64,000 nt of DNA from Hahnella aquatica (GCA_965194505.1 OZ239144.1:1116001-1180000); one strand, 5' to 3'. Shown: positions 6,845 through 15,143, numbered from the stretch's first letter. Notes: generated from the letters alone by a model not told the origin. Numbers and translations are program-made.

Positions 6845-8564
6845 CGGCGGGCAAGTCCTTCAGGCCGTCATGGCCAGCTCCGGCTGGTGGCTGCATCCGT
6901 CCTTTGTGCTCATTCTTGCAGCCTTGCTGCTGCCGTTGCTCAATGGCGTGGCCCAGCAGATGTACCGAGTGTTGCTTGCCCTGGTCTTCATGGGCCTGCT
7001 CTTTCAGATGGTGCCGGGCATCTATGGCCAGTTCAGCTTTATTGGCCTGGAGCTCACCACCGGTCGGGCCGACAAGCTCAGCATGGTCTTTGGCTATGTC
7101 TTTGGCCTGATCACCGTCATTGCCACGATCTACAGCCTGCATGTGAAGGATGTGATTCAGCATGTGGCGGGCTTCATTTATGCAGCCTCTGCTGTGGGCG
7201 TGGTCTTTGCTGGCGACCTCATCTCCCTCTATGTCTTCTGGGAAATGATGATGCTCGCCTCGGTCTGGCTCATCTGGCGGCGCGCCACAGCCACGGCCTA
7301 CGCCTCGGGCTACCGATATCTGCTGGTGCATGCGGTCAGCGGCCTGATGCTGCTGGGCGGCATCGTGCTCTTTTTCTTCGAGACAGGCTCGGTGGCCTTC
7401 GATCAGATTCCCACCGATAGCGCCGCCTTCTACCTCATTCTGATCGGCTTTCTCATCAATGCGGCCGTGCCACCCCTGCATTCGTGGCTCACCGATGCCT
7501 ACCCCGAGTCCACCATCACCGGGGCCATTTTCCTCAGTGCCTTCACCACCAAGACCGCTGTCTACACACTCATTCGTGGTTATCCGGGAACAGAGTTTCT
7601 GATTTGGCTTGGCACCGTCATGGCGCTTTGGGGTGTGGTCTACGCAGTGCTCTCCAACGACATTCGCCGCCTGTTGGCCTACAGCATCATCAGCCAGGTC
7701 GGCTATATGGTGGCCGGGGTGGGCATGGGCACCGCCATCGCACTCAACGGCGCAATGGCACATGCCTTCGCACACATCCTGTACGGCTCCGTTCTGTTCA
7801 TGAGCGCCGGGGCTGTCATGCACATGACCGGCAAGAGCAAGCTCACGGAGTTGGGCGGCATTTACAAGCACATGCCCATCACCTTCGTGCTCTACATGAT
7901 CGGCGGCTTTGCCATTTCGTCCTTCCCGCTCACCAGTGGATTCGTCACCAAGACCATGGTGATCGAGGCAGCTGCCATCGACCACCGCGCCTGGGTTTGG
8001 CTGCTGCTTTCCATGGCGTCGGTTGGCACGTTTTTATATGCAGGGCTCAAGCTCCCCTACTTCGCCTTCCTGGGCAAGGACTCCGGCCTGCGTCCGAAGG
8101 ACCCCCCTTGGAACATGCTGCTGGCCTTGGCGATCTCGGCCTTCTTCTGCATCTTCATTGGCGTGGCCCCGGAATGGCTCTACCAGTTCCTGCCTGCATC
8201 GGTGGATTACAACGCCTACTCCTTGGGCCACATCTTCTGGGAGTTGCAGGTCTTGCTCTTCACCGGCCTGGGCTTCTTCCTGATGCTCAAGCACCTTGGC
8301 GGCGAGCCAAAGGCCAGCCTAGACATCGACTGGATCTACCGCAAGCTTGGGCCAGGCGTCTTCCGGCAGGCCGCCGCCTTGGTGCGCAATGCCTGGTCTG
8401 GCTTCATCGCCGCAGGCCTCGGGCTGCTTCAGTCGATCTGGTCGAGCCTGCAACGAACCCACGGACGAGACGGCATTCTGGGCCGCGCCTGGACCATCGG
8501 AGAGACCAGCGTCTGGGTGGTCGTGCTGCTCTCGATCTACGGCCTTGCTTACCTGGCTTTCTAA
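6837..8564 (+). CDS. Na+/H+ antiporter subunit D-like, third copy, TM7 lysine missing
   Basis: This 575-residue member of the NuoL/M/N family is longer than the other two and has extra C-terminal helices. It has the TM5 glutamate E136 in FWEMMMLASVW and the TM8-type lysine K239 in AFTTKTAVY. Where the other two copies have KAAxxPxHxW, this one has NAAVPPLHSWL, so N208 replaces the lysine that is usually essential for ion coupling. The gene overlaps the preceding one by 8 bases and ends 1 base before the convergent DUF294 gene. It may be a structural or non-pumping subunit. Confidence 0.88.
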   Translation: MTDGGQVLQAVMASSGWWLHPSFVLILAALLLPLLNGVAQQMYRVLLALVFMGLLFQMVPGIYGQFSFIGLELTTGRADKLSMVFGYVFGLITVIATIYSLHVKDVIQHVAGFIYAASAVGVVFAGDLISLYVFWEMMMLASVWLIWRRATATAYASGYRYLLVHAVSGLMLLGGIVLFFFETGSVAFDQIPTDSAAFYLILIGFLINAAVPPLHSWLTDAYPESTITGAIFLSAFTTKTAVYTLIRGYPGTEFLIWLGTVMALWGVVYAVLSNDIRRLLAYSIISQVGYMVAGVGMGTAIALNGAMAHAFAHILYGSVLFMSAGAVMHMTGKSKLTELGGIYKHMPITFVLYMIGGFAISSFPLTSGFVTKTMVIEAAAIDHRAWVWLLLSMASVGTFLYAGLKLPYFAFLGKDSGLRPKDPPWNMLLALAISAFFCIFIGVAPEWLYQFLPASVDYNAYSLGHIFWELQVLLFTGLGFFLMLKHLGGEPKASLDIDWIYRKLGPGVFRQAAALVRNAWSGFIAAGLGLLQSIWSSLQRTHGRDGILGRAWTIGETSVWVVVLLSIYGLAYLAF

Positions 8565-8565
8565 C

Positions 8566-10035
8566 TTACAGCCTGAGATCGAGGGACACCGCAGACCTCA
8601 GCCGTGAGAGGTCGTCGAGGGCCACCCGCAGCGCCTCGAGTTCATGAAGGCTCAAAGGGTCGAGCTCCAAGGCGTTTGGGTTCTCACGGCCCTGGAGCTG
8701 CGCCCTTAGCCGATAGCGCTGGGCCAGGTCGAAGGCCTCCCGAATGGCCTGCGACTCACTGAGCTGAAGCTTCCCCGCCCTCTGGAGTGCAGCCAGGCGC
8801 CCGTCGGTGGACGTGATGGCCACCCCATTCATGAGGGCGAGCACTCGAGTCCAGGCCACCACGGGTGCCGTGCCCGACTTCTTGATGTCCAACTGCGGCG
8901 GCGAGAGCCAGTCGGCCCGGACGTTTCGGCTGCGAAGCCAGCGGGCCACGGCCGAGAAGAACACCGGGTTCGGGAGCTCACCCACACCATTGCGCGTGGC
9001 GTCCTGGGCCATGGCCCGAAGAAACGGGGGGTGGCGTTGAACCTCGTCGGTGACCCAAGACCGCAGCGAGCCCACCAATTCACGATCTCCATAGAGGGCT
9101 CGAAAGTCGAGAAAGATATGGGCGTCGAGAATTCGCTCAGGGCTGGGCCGCTCGAACCAGTCGCTGAGCGCTTCCCGCCAATGCGCCAGCGGCCGACACC
9201 ACTTGGCGTGCTGGGCCATGACGCCACCCTTGCACAAGGGAAAGCCCACGGCATCCAGACCCTCATTCACCGCCCGGGCGAAGTCTTGAAAGAGCGGCGC
9301 CAAGACCTCGTCACCATCAAAGACAATGGCGTTGTCTTGGTCGGTGGCAATGGTCTGTTCGTCGCGGCCCTCCGAGCCCAGCGCCAGCCAGGCCCAGGGC
9401 ACTGTGGGTGGGGCCATCACTCGGGAGTCTGCACGAACCAGATCGATGACCCGAACGGTCATGGCATCGTTCAAGTGGCTCATGAGCTTGGCCACCGCGG
9501 TGGCCGAGAGGCCTTCTTGGAAGAGCCGCTGCGCCAGGCGGCGAATGTCTTGACCGATGGCCGCCAACTCAGGGAAAGAGGCAGCATGGGCAATCATGGC
9601 CGAGAGGCTCCGAAGGCTCTGGCGCTGATGGGCCATGAGGTCGCTCTCGGAGAGCACGCCCACCAGCCGGCCGTCGTCTTCGAGCACCGGCAGGTGCCGA
9701 ATGCCATGTGAGGCCATCTGAATCATGGCCTCCAGAACCGTCTGGTGGGTTGGCGCACAGATCACGTTCTTCGACATGACCTGCTCAATTGGTGTCTGCA
9801 GGTCCACACTGGGCAGGATGATGCGGCTGATGAGATCGTAGCGGGTGAGGATGCCCATGGGCGCGGCCTCGTCGTCCACCACCACAATGGAGCCCACACG
9901 GCCTGAGTGCATCTGTTGGAATACAACCCGCAGGGGAGCATCTGGAGGGCAGGTCAGTGGCCTGCGTCTGATCAATCGTCCGATCTGGGTCTCCGGACCC
10001 ATGAGGCTCAGATCTTTTTGCAGTGCGTCATCCAA
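8566..10035 (-). CDS. CBS-domain protein with DUF294 putative nucleotidyltransferase domains
   Basis: The 489-residue protein has paired CBS domains at residues about 20-140 (GILTRYDLI and GVLSESDLM ends). The DUF294 nucleotidyltransferase-like domain follows, with GSEGRDEQTIATDQDNAI at about 240-260, where the GS and DQD residues match a nucleotidyltransferase active site. A DUF294 C-terminal helical domain ends the protein. This family often sits beside acetate/propionate-type sodium symporters, as here where the symporter operon is divergent. It may sense adenine nucleotides and adjust the transporter. The start is TTG with GGGAAAG 3 bases upstream; a later start at the internal ATG cannot be excluded. 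Confidence 0.86.
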   Translation of the reverse strand: MDDALQKDLSLMGPETQIGRLIRRRPLTCPPDAPLRVVFQQMHSGRVGSIVVVDDEAAPMGILTRYDLISRIILPSVDLQTPIEQVMSKNVICAPTHQTVLEAMIQMASHGIRHLPVLEDDGRLVGVLSESDLMAHQRQSLRSLSAMIAHAASFPELAAIGQDIRRLAQRLFQEGLSATAVAKLMSHLNDAMTVRVIDLVRADSRVMAPPTVPWAWLALGSEGRDEQTIATDQDNAIVFDGDEVLAPLFQDFARAVNEGLDAVGFPLCKGGVMAQHAKWCRPLAHWREALSDWFERPSPERILDAHIFLDFRALYGDRELVGSLRSWVTDEVQRHPPFLRAMAQDATRNGVGELPNPVFFSAVARWLRSRNVRADWLSPPQLDIKKSGTAPVVAWTRVLALMNGVAITSTDGRLAALQRAGKLQLSESQAIREAFDLAQRYRLRAQLQGRENPNALELDPLSLHELEALRVALDDLSRLRSAVSLDLRL

Positions 10036-10073
10036 TGGCTTTCCCTAGGCAAATGCGACTAGACAACGTGGGG

Positions 10074-10103
10074 TTCACGCGGTACTGTCAGCGAAATTTT
10101 AAT
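10074..10103 (+). promoter_or_regulatory. Candidate sigma70 promoter of the symporter operon
   Basis: TTCACG at 10074-10079 and TTTAAT at 10098-10103 are separated by 18 bases. They are followed by a leader with an AGAGGGG ribosome-binding site before the TTG at 10123. This is the only AT-rich block between the divergent DUF294 gene and the operon. Confidence 0.4.
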
Positions 10104-10122
10104 AACAAAGAGGGGACAACGG

Positions 10123-10425
10123 TTGATCGACCTGGTCGTCATCTTGAAGGGACTCGTGGAATTCACTGGCCTGATGCTGCTCGGCCAGGGCATCGTCTAT
10201 TTTTTGAGTTTCGGCCGCCATGAGAACAACGCGGTCTACAAGATGTTTGCCATCGTCACCAGCCCGGTCGTGAAGGCCGCCCGTGTGGTCACGCCCCGCC
10301 AGGTCGCAGACCGTCACATCCCTGTGGTGGGCTTCCTTCTGCTCTTCTGGATCTGGTTCGCCCTTACGGTGGTGAAGGGCTCATTGGTGGTGCCGGCCGC
10401 ACAGGCCACGGGGCTTTCACCATGA
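10123..10425 (+). CDS. Small two-helix membrane protein upstream of the symporter
   Basis: The 100-residue protein has hydrophobic segments at about 5-29 and 67-88 and a basic middle (KAARVVTPRQVADRH) likely facing the cytoplasm. The TTG start is supported by AGAGGGG about 8 bases upstream. Its stop overlaps the start of the TPR gene. I recognise no named family. Its operon position suggests a role with the TPR protein and symporter. Confidence 0.72.
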   Translation: MIDLVVILKGLVEFTGLMLLGQGIVYFLSFGRHENNAVYKMFAIVTSPVVKAARVVTPRQVADRHIPVVGFLLLFWIWFALTVVKGSLVVPAAQATGLSP

Positions 10426-11024
10426 GGTTGCTGCGCTGCTTCTTCAACAAGAAAGTGGGCATCTGGGCAGGCGTGTTCGGCCAGGACGAGATTGCCGCCG
10501 ACTACTGGATTCGTGCCGCCGAGCTCGAAGGAACGCCTGCAGGCATGGCCACCAGCCTGATCACCGCAGCCAACCATCTCACCATCGCCAAGAAGCTCGC
10601 GGAGTCCGAGGCTGTGCTGCGCCGGAGCATCGAGATCGATGCCACCCAGGCACCCGCCTGGTTCAACCTCGGCTTCCTTATTCAGAAGCGCAATGCCCAC
10701 GACGAAGCCCTCGAGGCCTTCGACCAGGCCATCCGCCACGACCCTCGTCTGGACCGTGCCCATTACGGCCGCGCCCTCTCCCTGATGGCCGTCGATCGCA
10801 ACATCGAGGCCAAGGCCTCACTGGAGCGCACCGTCGACCTCCAGCCCATGAGCCCCTACGGCTATTACCACCTGGCCCACCTCCAATTCCGCATGGGCGA
10901 CGAAAAAGCCTATCGCAAGACCACGCGCAAGCTTCACACCTTTGAGCCCAAGCTGGCGGTGCAGCTGCAAACCGAAACAGGCGTCGATGCTGGCGTGTCA
11001 GACCCCTTCGACAGACTGCGTTGA
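10422..11024 (+). CDS. TPR-repeat protein
   Basis: The 200-residue soluble protein contains about three tetratricopeptide repeats in residues 60-165, visible as APAWFNLGFLIQKRNAHDEAL, then HYGRALSLMAVDRNIEAKASLERTVDLQP and YGYYHLAHLQFRMGDEKAY. TPR arrays bind partner proteins. There is no signal peptide. It overlaps the previous small membrane gene by 4 bases and precedes the DUF4212/symporter pair by 52 bases, so it probably shares their transcript. Confidence 0.85.
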   Translation: MRLLRCFFNKKVGIWAGVFGQDEIAADYWIRAAELEGTPAGMATSLITAANHLTIAKKLAESEAVLRRSIEIDATQAPAWFNLGFLIQKRNAHDEALEAFDQAIRHDPRLDRAHYGRALSLMAVDRNIEAKASLERTVDLQPMSPYGYYHLAHLQFRMGDEKAYRKTTRKLHTFEPKLAVQLQTETGVDAGVSDPFDRLR

Positions 11025-11076
11025 ATTCGATTGATGAAACGGCGGGACAAGCCGGTCTTTTCTTAATGGAGGATGT

Positions 11077-11340
11077 ATGCAACTGACGGAACGACATCTC
11101 GCCTACTGGCGAGCGCTGCTCAAGAAGACCGGTCTCTTGCTGGCCATCTGGTTTGTGGTGACCTTTGTGGTTGGTTACTACGCCGAGAGCCTGGCATTTG
11201 ACTTCTTCGGCTGGCCCTTCTCATTCTGGGTGGGCGCTCAGGGGGCATTGGTCGTGTATGTACTCATCATCTGGTACTACGCACGCTCAATGAACCAAAT
11301 TGACAAAGAATTCGGCGTTGCCGAGGCGGAGGAAGACTGA
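11077..11340 (+). CDS. DUF4212 small subunit of a sodium:solute symporter
   Basis: The 87-residue protein shows the DUF4212 pattern: an N-terminal LTERHLAYWRA, two transmembrane helices (about 18-38 and 50-71), and a C-terminal Asn-Gln-Asp-rich RSMNQIDKEFGV. Proteins of this family are encoded directly before VC_2705-type sodium:solute symporters and are thought to be accessory subunits. A GGAGG lies about 8 bases before the ATG. The stop overlaps the symporter ATG by one base. Confidence 0.93.
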   Translation: MQLTERHLAYWRALLKKTGLLLAIWFVVTFVVGYYAESLAFDFFGWPFSFWVGAQGALVVYVLIIWYYARSMNQIDKEFGVAEAEED

Positions 11341-13424
11341 TGGCTACTCTTGATTCTCACAGCATGGAAGCCAAGTCGCAGAAGGCCTTTAATGCGCAGT
11401 TGAAGAAGGTCTACGGCTTCTACACCGGCGGTTTCATCGGTTTCTGCATCCTGTTGGCCATTGCAGAGCAGATGGGCCTCTCACGGGCTGGCATTGGCTA
11501 TGTGTTCCTCGGCGCCACCGTGTTGCTCTATGCCGGCATCGGCATCATGAGCCGCACGAACGACGCGGATGAATACTACGTGGCCGGCCGTCGCGTGCCC
11601 GCCGTCTTCAACGGCATGGCCACTGGCGCAGACTGGATGTCCGCAGCCTCCTTCATCGGCATGGCGGGTGGTCTGTACGCCGGCGGTTATGGCGGCCTGG
11701 CCTTCATCATGGGCTGGACAGGCGGATATGTGCTGGTTGCGCTCTTCCTGGCGCCGTTCCTGCGCAAGTTTGGTCAGTTCACCATTCCGGACTTCCTCGG
11801 GGCCCGTTACGGTGGCACCACCCCGCGTCTCATCGGCGTGGGCATTGCCATCCTCTGCTCCTTCACCTATGTGGTGGCGCAGATCTACGGCGTGGGCCTG
11901 ATCACGACCCGTCTCACCGGCGTGTCGTTTGAGGTGGGCGTGTTCCTCGGACTGGCCGGCATTCTGGTCTGCTCGTTCCTGGGTGGCATGAAGGCCGTGA
12001 CCTGGACCCAAGTGGCCCAGTACATCATCCTCATCATTGCCTACATGATCCCGGTGGTCTGGCTGTCGGTAAAACAAACCGGCTTCCCCATCCCTCAGTT
12101 GGTCTACGGCCAGCAGCTGGTCAAGGTCACGGCGCTTGAGACCAAGCTCAACGCCGACCCGAAAGAGCTGGAGGTTCGCCAGATCTTCAAAGACCGTGCG
12201 GCCGCTGCCACCGAGAAGCTCAAGAACGTGCCTGCCTCTTTCGCGGCTGATAAGGCTGCTGCTGAGGCCAAGGTTGCTGCTGCCGGCACTGACGCAGCCG
12301 CGCTGGCTGCCGCCCAGGCTGCACTGGCCAAATTCCCCGCAGACGAGGCTGCCTACACCAAGGGCCTGAATGCGGAGAAGGGCCTGGCAGCTCGTGCCAA
12401 CCCGCCCCGCGCCCACGCCGCTGCATTCCCCGGCAAGGACGAGGCTGCCAAGGACAAGGCACGTCTGAACTTCCTGGCGCTGATCCTCTGTCTGATGGTG
12501 GGTACGGCTGCACTGCCCCACATCCTGATGCGGTTCTACACCACGCCGTCTGTGCGTGAGGCCCGCAACTCGGTGACATGGTCGTTGTTCTTCATCTTCC
12601 TGCTTTACTTCACGGCGCCCGCACTGGCCGTGCTGGTGAAGTTCGTGATGTACAACGACATTGTTGGTTCTCAGTTCGCCAACCTGCCCGCCTGGGTTGC
12701 CAACTGGCAGGCCGTGGACGCCTCGCTCCTGTCGATCCGAGACATCAACGGAGACGGCATCGTGCAGCTGGCCGAAATCACCATTGGTGCCGACATCGTT
12801 GTGCTGGCCACGCCAGAGATTGCCGGCCTGCCGTATGTGGTCTCGGGCATGGTGGCTGCGGGTGGCTTGGCTGCTGCCCTGTCGACTGCCGATGGCCTGC
12901 TGCTGACCATGGCCAATGCGCTCTCGCACGACGTCTACTACAAGACCATCGACCCGAACGCACCGGTGTCACGCCGCGTGATGATCTCGAAGTCGATGCT
13001 CCTGATCGTGGCCGTCTTGGCTGCCTTGGTGGCGCAACAGAAGCCAGCCGACATCCTCTTCCTGGTGGCTGCGGCCTTCTCCTTCGCTGCGGCCGGGTTC
13101 TTCCCCGCCCTGGTGATGGGAATCTTCTGGAAGCGGACCACGGGCATTGCCGCAAGCCTGGGCATGCTCGCCGGCATCGGCATCTGTGTGCACTACATGA
13201 CGCTCAACCAGCCTTGGCTGCGTGAGGTGTTCTACGGCGTGGCCCGTAGCGTGCCCACGGCACCCACCGAGTGGTTCGGGATCTCCGCGATTTCTGCGGG
13301 CATCTTCGGCATCCCCTTGGGCTTTGCAGTGATCATCATCGTGAGCCTCATCACCCCGGCCCCAAGCCGTGAGGTGCAAGATTTGGTCTCCCAGGTTCGG
13401 TATCCAGACCTGAAGATGGCCTAA
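11340..13424 (+). CDS. Sodium:solute symporter, VC_2705/acetate-permease-like
   Basis: This 694-residue member of the SSS family has about 13 helices and family blocks such as YYVAGRRVPAVFNGMATGADWMSAASFI and GGLAAALSTADGLLL. It probably takes up a short carboxylate such as acetate with Na+. Residues about 255-375 form a long hydrophilic Ala/Lys/Glu-rich insertion, probably helical. Residues 468-479 (DINGDGIVQLAE) match a canonical EF-hand calcium loop. It is the last gene of its operon, followed by a clear terminator. The pairing with DUF4212 and DUF294 fits the family; the substrate is inferred. Confidence 0.9.
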   Translation: MATLDSHSMEAKSQKAFNAQLKKVYGFYTGGFIGFCILLAIAEQMGLSRAGIGYVFLGATVLLYAGIGIMSRTNDADEYYVAGRRVPAVFNGMATGADWMSAASFIGMAGGLYAGGYGGLAFIMGWTGGYVLVALFLAPFLRKFGQFTIPDFLGARYGGTTPRLIGVGIAILCSFTYVVAQIYGVGLITTRLTGVSFEVGVFLGLAGILVCSFLGGMKAVTWTQVAQYIILIIAYMIPVVWLSVKQTGFPIPQLVYGQQLVKVTALETKLNADPKELEVRQIFKDRAAAATEKLKNVPASFAADKAAAEAKVAAAGTDAAALAAAQAALAKFPADEAAYTKGLNAEKGLAARANPPRAHAAAFPGKDEAAKDKARLNFLALILCLMVGTAALPHILMRFYTTPSVREARNSVTWSLFFIFLLYFTAPALAVLVKFVMYNDIVGSQFANLPAWVANWQAVDASLLSIRDINGDGIVQLAEITIGADIVVLATPEIAGLPYVVSGMVAAGGLAAALSTADGLLLTMANALSHDVYYKTIDPNAPVSRRVMISKSMLLIVAVLAALVAQQKPADILFLVAAAFSFAAAGFFPALVMGIFWKRTTGIAASLGMLAGIGICVHYMTLNQPWLREVFYGVARSVPTAPTEWFGISAISAGIFGIPLGFAVIIIVSLITPAPSREVQDLVSQVRYPDLKMA

Positions 13425-13445
13425 TCCGTCAGAGGTGCTTCACCA

Positions 13446-13475
13446 AAGCCCGTGCAGAAATGCACGGGCTTTTTT
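13446..13475 (+). terminator. Rho-independent terminator of the symporter operon
   Basis: AAGCCCGTGCA (13446-13456) pairs with TGCACGGGCTT (13461-13471) around a GAAA tetraloop and runs into a T-tract. It lies 22 bases after the symporter stop. Because of the A-rich left arm it may also stop the convergent marR transcript. Confidence 0.92.
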
Positions 13476-13522
13476 ATGCCTGCAAGAAGCGAGTGGTGTG
13501 ACCCGCCAGAGAAACGGCGTCT

Positions 13523-14005
13523 TTAAATGTCGGCCAGCGGCATGAGGGCCGTGGCCGGCATGGCACCGGTGTGGCCCATGCGGGCGATGAGGTGGTCTAA
13601 GTGGCCTTCGAGCACCTGGCAAGACGCCACCGGCATTTCTGCCAGGGCTTGCACCAGCACACCGGCCTTGGGCTCTGGCACCTTGGCCAGGAGCTCGTTG
13701 GCCTTGGGGGTGGTGATGAGGGCAAAGGCCCGGGCGTCGTCCTGGTCGCGCTGCCGAATGACAAAGCCATCGGCCACGAGGTTTCGAACAATGTTGCTGG
13801 CGGTGGACTGGTGCACGGCCAGGCGCTCGGTGAGCTCCCCGGGTCGAATGCCGGGGTTGTCGAAGATGATGGCCAGGGCCCAGACATGGGAGCCTGAGAG
13901 GCCGGTGGCCTTTTCCACCTTTCGGTAATGCTCTTTGACGGCACGGAAAATCACGCGGAACTGCTTGAGAACCCGAACGGCTTGGTCGGGCACGTTGTTG
14001 GTCAC
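13523..14005 (-). CDS. MarR-family transcriptional regulator
   Basis: The 160-residue protein has the winged-helix arrangement of MarR regulators. A helical N-terminus precedes SGSHVWALAIIFDNPGIRPGELTERLAVHQSTASNIVRNLVADGFV (recognition helix around QSTASNIVRNL) and the wing RDQDDARAFALITTPKA. A long C-terminal helical region provides dimerisation. The GTG start has AAGGGAGG about 6 bases upstream. It is divergent from the riboswitch-controlled thi operon; its target and ligand are unknown. Confidence 0.88.
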   Translation of the reverse strand: MTNNVPDQAVRVLKQFRVIFRAVKEHYRKVEKATGLSGSHVWALAIIFDNPGIRPGELTERLAVHQSTASNIVRNLVADGFVIRQRDQDDARAFALITTPKANELLAKVPEPKAGVLVQALAEMPVASCQVLEGHLDHLIARMGHTGAMPATALMPLADI

Positions 14006-14142
14006 GGGGGCCTCCCTTGGAATAATCGCGTGACACTAGCACTTCTGCCCCTGGCTGGCGAGTCTGCCCAAACCCCAACCCTGCCTGCGCCCCCGGAACC
14101 TGTTGGATATCTTAGGCCAGTCCACATCATCTAGAACAGGCG

Positions 14143-14148
14143 TACACT
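14143..14148 (+). promoter_or_regulatory. Candidate -10 box of the thi operon
   Basis: TACACT at 14143-14148 would start transcription around 14155, just where the TPP riboswitch begins. The best -35 candidate (GTCCAC at 14120-14125, 17-bp spacing) is weak. Confidence 0.4.
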
Positions 14149-14154
14149 TCTGGC

Positions 14155-14246
14155 TATAGCGGGGGTGCCTGGCGGCAAGTTGCCGAGCAGGCTGAGAGAG
14201 ACCCATTGAACCTGATCTGGTTAATGCCAGCGTAGGAAAGCTTCGA
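14155..14246 (+). ncRNA. TPP riboswitch (THI element)
   Basis: All conserved THI blocks are present in order: GGGGGTGCC at 14161-14169, CTGAGAGAGACCC at 14192-14204, and GAACCTGATCTGGTTAATGCCAGCGTAGGAA (two runs around 14209-14238). The bases bind the pyrimidine and diphosphate of thiamin diphosphate. It lies directly before thiD in the thiamin operon. P1 is short (AGC with GCT). Confidence 0.96.
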
Positions 14247-14249
14247 TCA

Positions 14250-14283
14250 CCCCCTCTGTCCGTCTTCTGATAAGGGGGTTTTT
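14250..14283 (+). terminator. Riboswitch expression platform: terminator that also hides the thiD Shine-Dalgarno
   Basis: CCCCCT (14250-14255) pairs with AGGGGG (14273-14278), followed by five T. The same AAGGGGG (14272-14278) is the only Shine-Dalgarno of thiD, 9 bases before its ATG. CACCCCC (14248-14254) is also exactly complementary to GGGGGTG (14161-14167) in the aptamer, so an alternative antiterminator pairing is possible when TPP is absent. Confidence 0.75.
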
Positions 14284-14287
14284 GTTA

Positions 14288-15130
14288 ATGGCGTCGCCAG
14301 CGGTTGTGATCACCATTGCGGGCTCCGATTCCTCGGGGGGCGCAGGCATTCAGGCCGACATCAAAACCATCTCGGCGCTGGGCGGCTATGCGGCCAGCGC
14401 CATCACCGCCCTCACGGCCCAGAACACCACCGGCGTGCGTGCCATCCATGCCCCAGAGCCCGCCTTCCTTGCCCAGCAGATCGATGCCGTCTTCGAGGAT
14501 CTAACTGTTTCGGCCGTGAAGATTGGCATGCTCCACAGCCGTGCGGTGGCCCATGTGGTGGCCCAGGCACTGGCCCGGCATCAGCCTGCCCATGTGGTGC
14601 TCGACCCCGTGATGGTGGCCACCAGTGGTGCTGTGCTGATCGATCCGGACACGGTCGAGACCCTCGTGGCCGAACTCTTTCCGCAGGCCAGCCTGATCAC
14701 GCCAAATCTGGATGAAGCCGCCCACCTGCTGGGCCGGCCCGTGACCAGACTGGAGGACATGCCTGCCGCGGCCGCTGCACTGATCGACATGGGTGCGCGT
14801 GCGGTCTTGCTCAAGGGTGGTCATCTCACAAACGCGCAAGGTGACCCGAGCGGCAAGGTCACCGACCTGCTCGTGCTCGCCAACGGGCAGCAGCATGTCT
14901 TTGAGCAGCCCCGCGTGGCCACCACCAACACGCACGGCACTGGCTGCAGCCTCTCGGCCGCGATTGCCACCCTGCTCGCCCTGGGCCATGGCCTGCCGCA
15001 GGCCGTGGAGGCGGCGCAGGCCTATGTGCATGCCGGTCTTACCGCCGCCATGGGCCTGACCATTGGCAAGGGCCACGGCCCCATCAATCACTTCTTCCAG
15101 CCCGCAGCCATGCGGATTCTTCCCACCTGA
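14288..15130 (+). CDS. thiD: Hydroxymethylpyrimidine / phosphomethylpyrimidine kinase ThiD
   Basis: The 280-residue ribokinase-family protein carries the ThiD hallmarks VITIAGSDSSGGAGIQADIKT at the N-terminus, VLDPVMVATSGAVL in the middle and NTHGTGCSLSAAIA, with the catalytic base in GTGC, near the C-terminus. It phosphorylates HMP and HMP-P to HMP-PP in the cytosol. The ATG at 14288 is chosen because AAGGGGG is 9 bases upstream; an in-frame TTG two codons earlier lies in the terminator T-run. It is the first gene under the TPP riboswitch. Confidence 0.95.
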   Translation: MASPAVVITIAGSDSSGGAGIQADIKTISALGGYAASAITALTAQNTTGVRAIHAPEPAFLAQQIDAVFEDLTVSAVKIGMLHSRAVAHVVAQALARHQPAHVVLDPVMVATSGAVLIDPDTVETLVAELFPQASLITPNLDEAAHLLGRPVTRLEDMPAAAAALIDMGARAVLLKGGHLTNAQGDPSGKVTDLLVLANGQQHVFEQPRVATTNTHGTGCSLSAAIATLLALGHGLPQAVEAAQAYVHAGLTAAMGLTIGKGHGPINHFFQPAAMRILPT

Positions 15131-15143
15131 CCAGGAGCATCGA

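Noticed and set aside
11481..12929. 482-codon minus-strand frame opposite the sodium:solute symporter
   Set aside because: Shadow of a conserved transporter gene; no motif and no ribosome-binding site.
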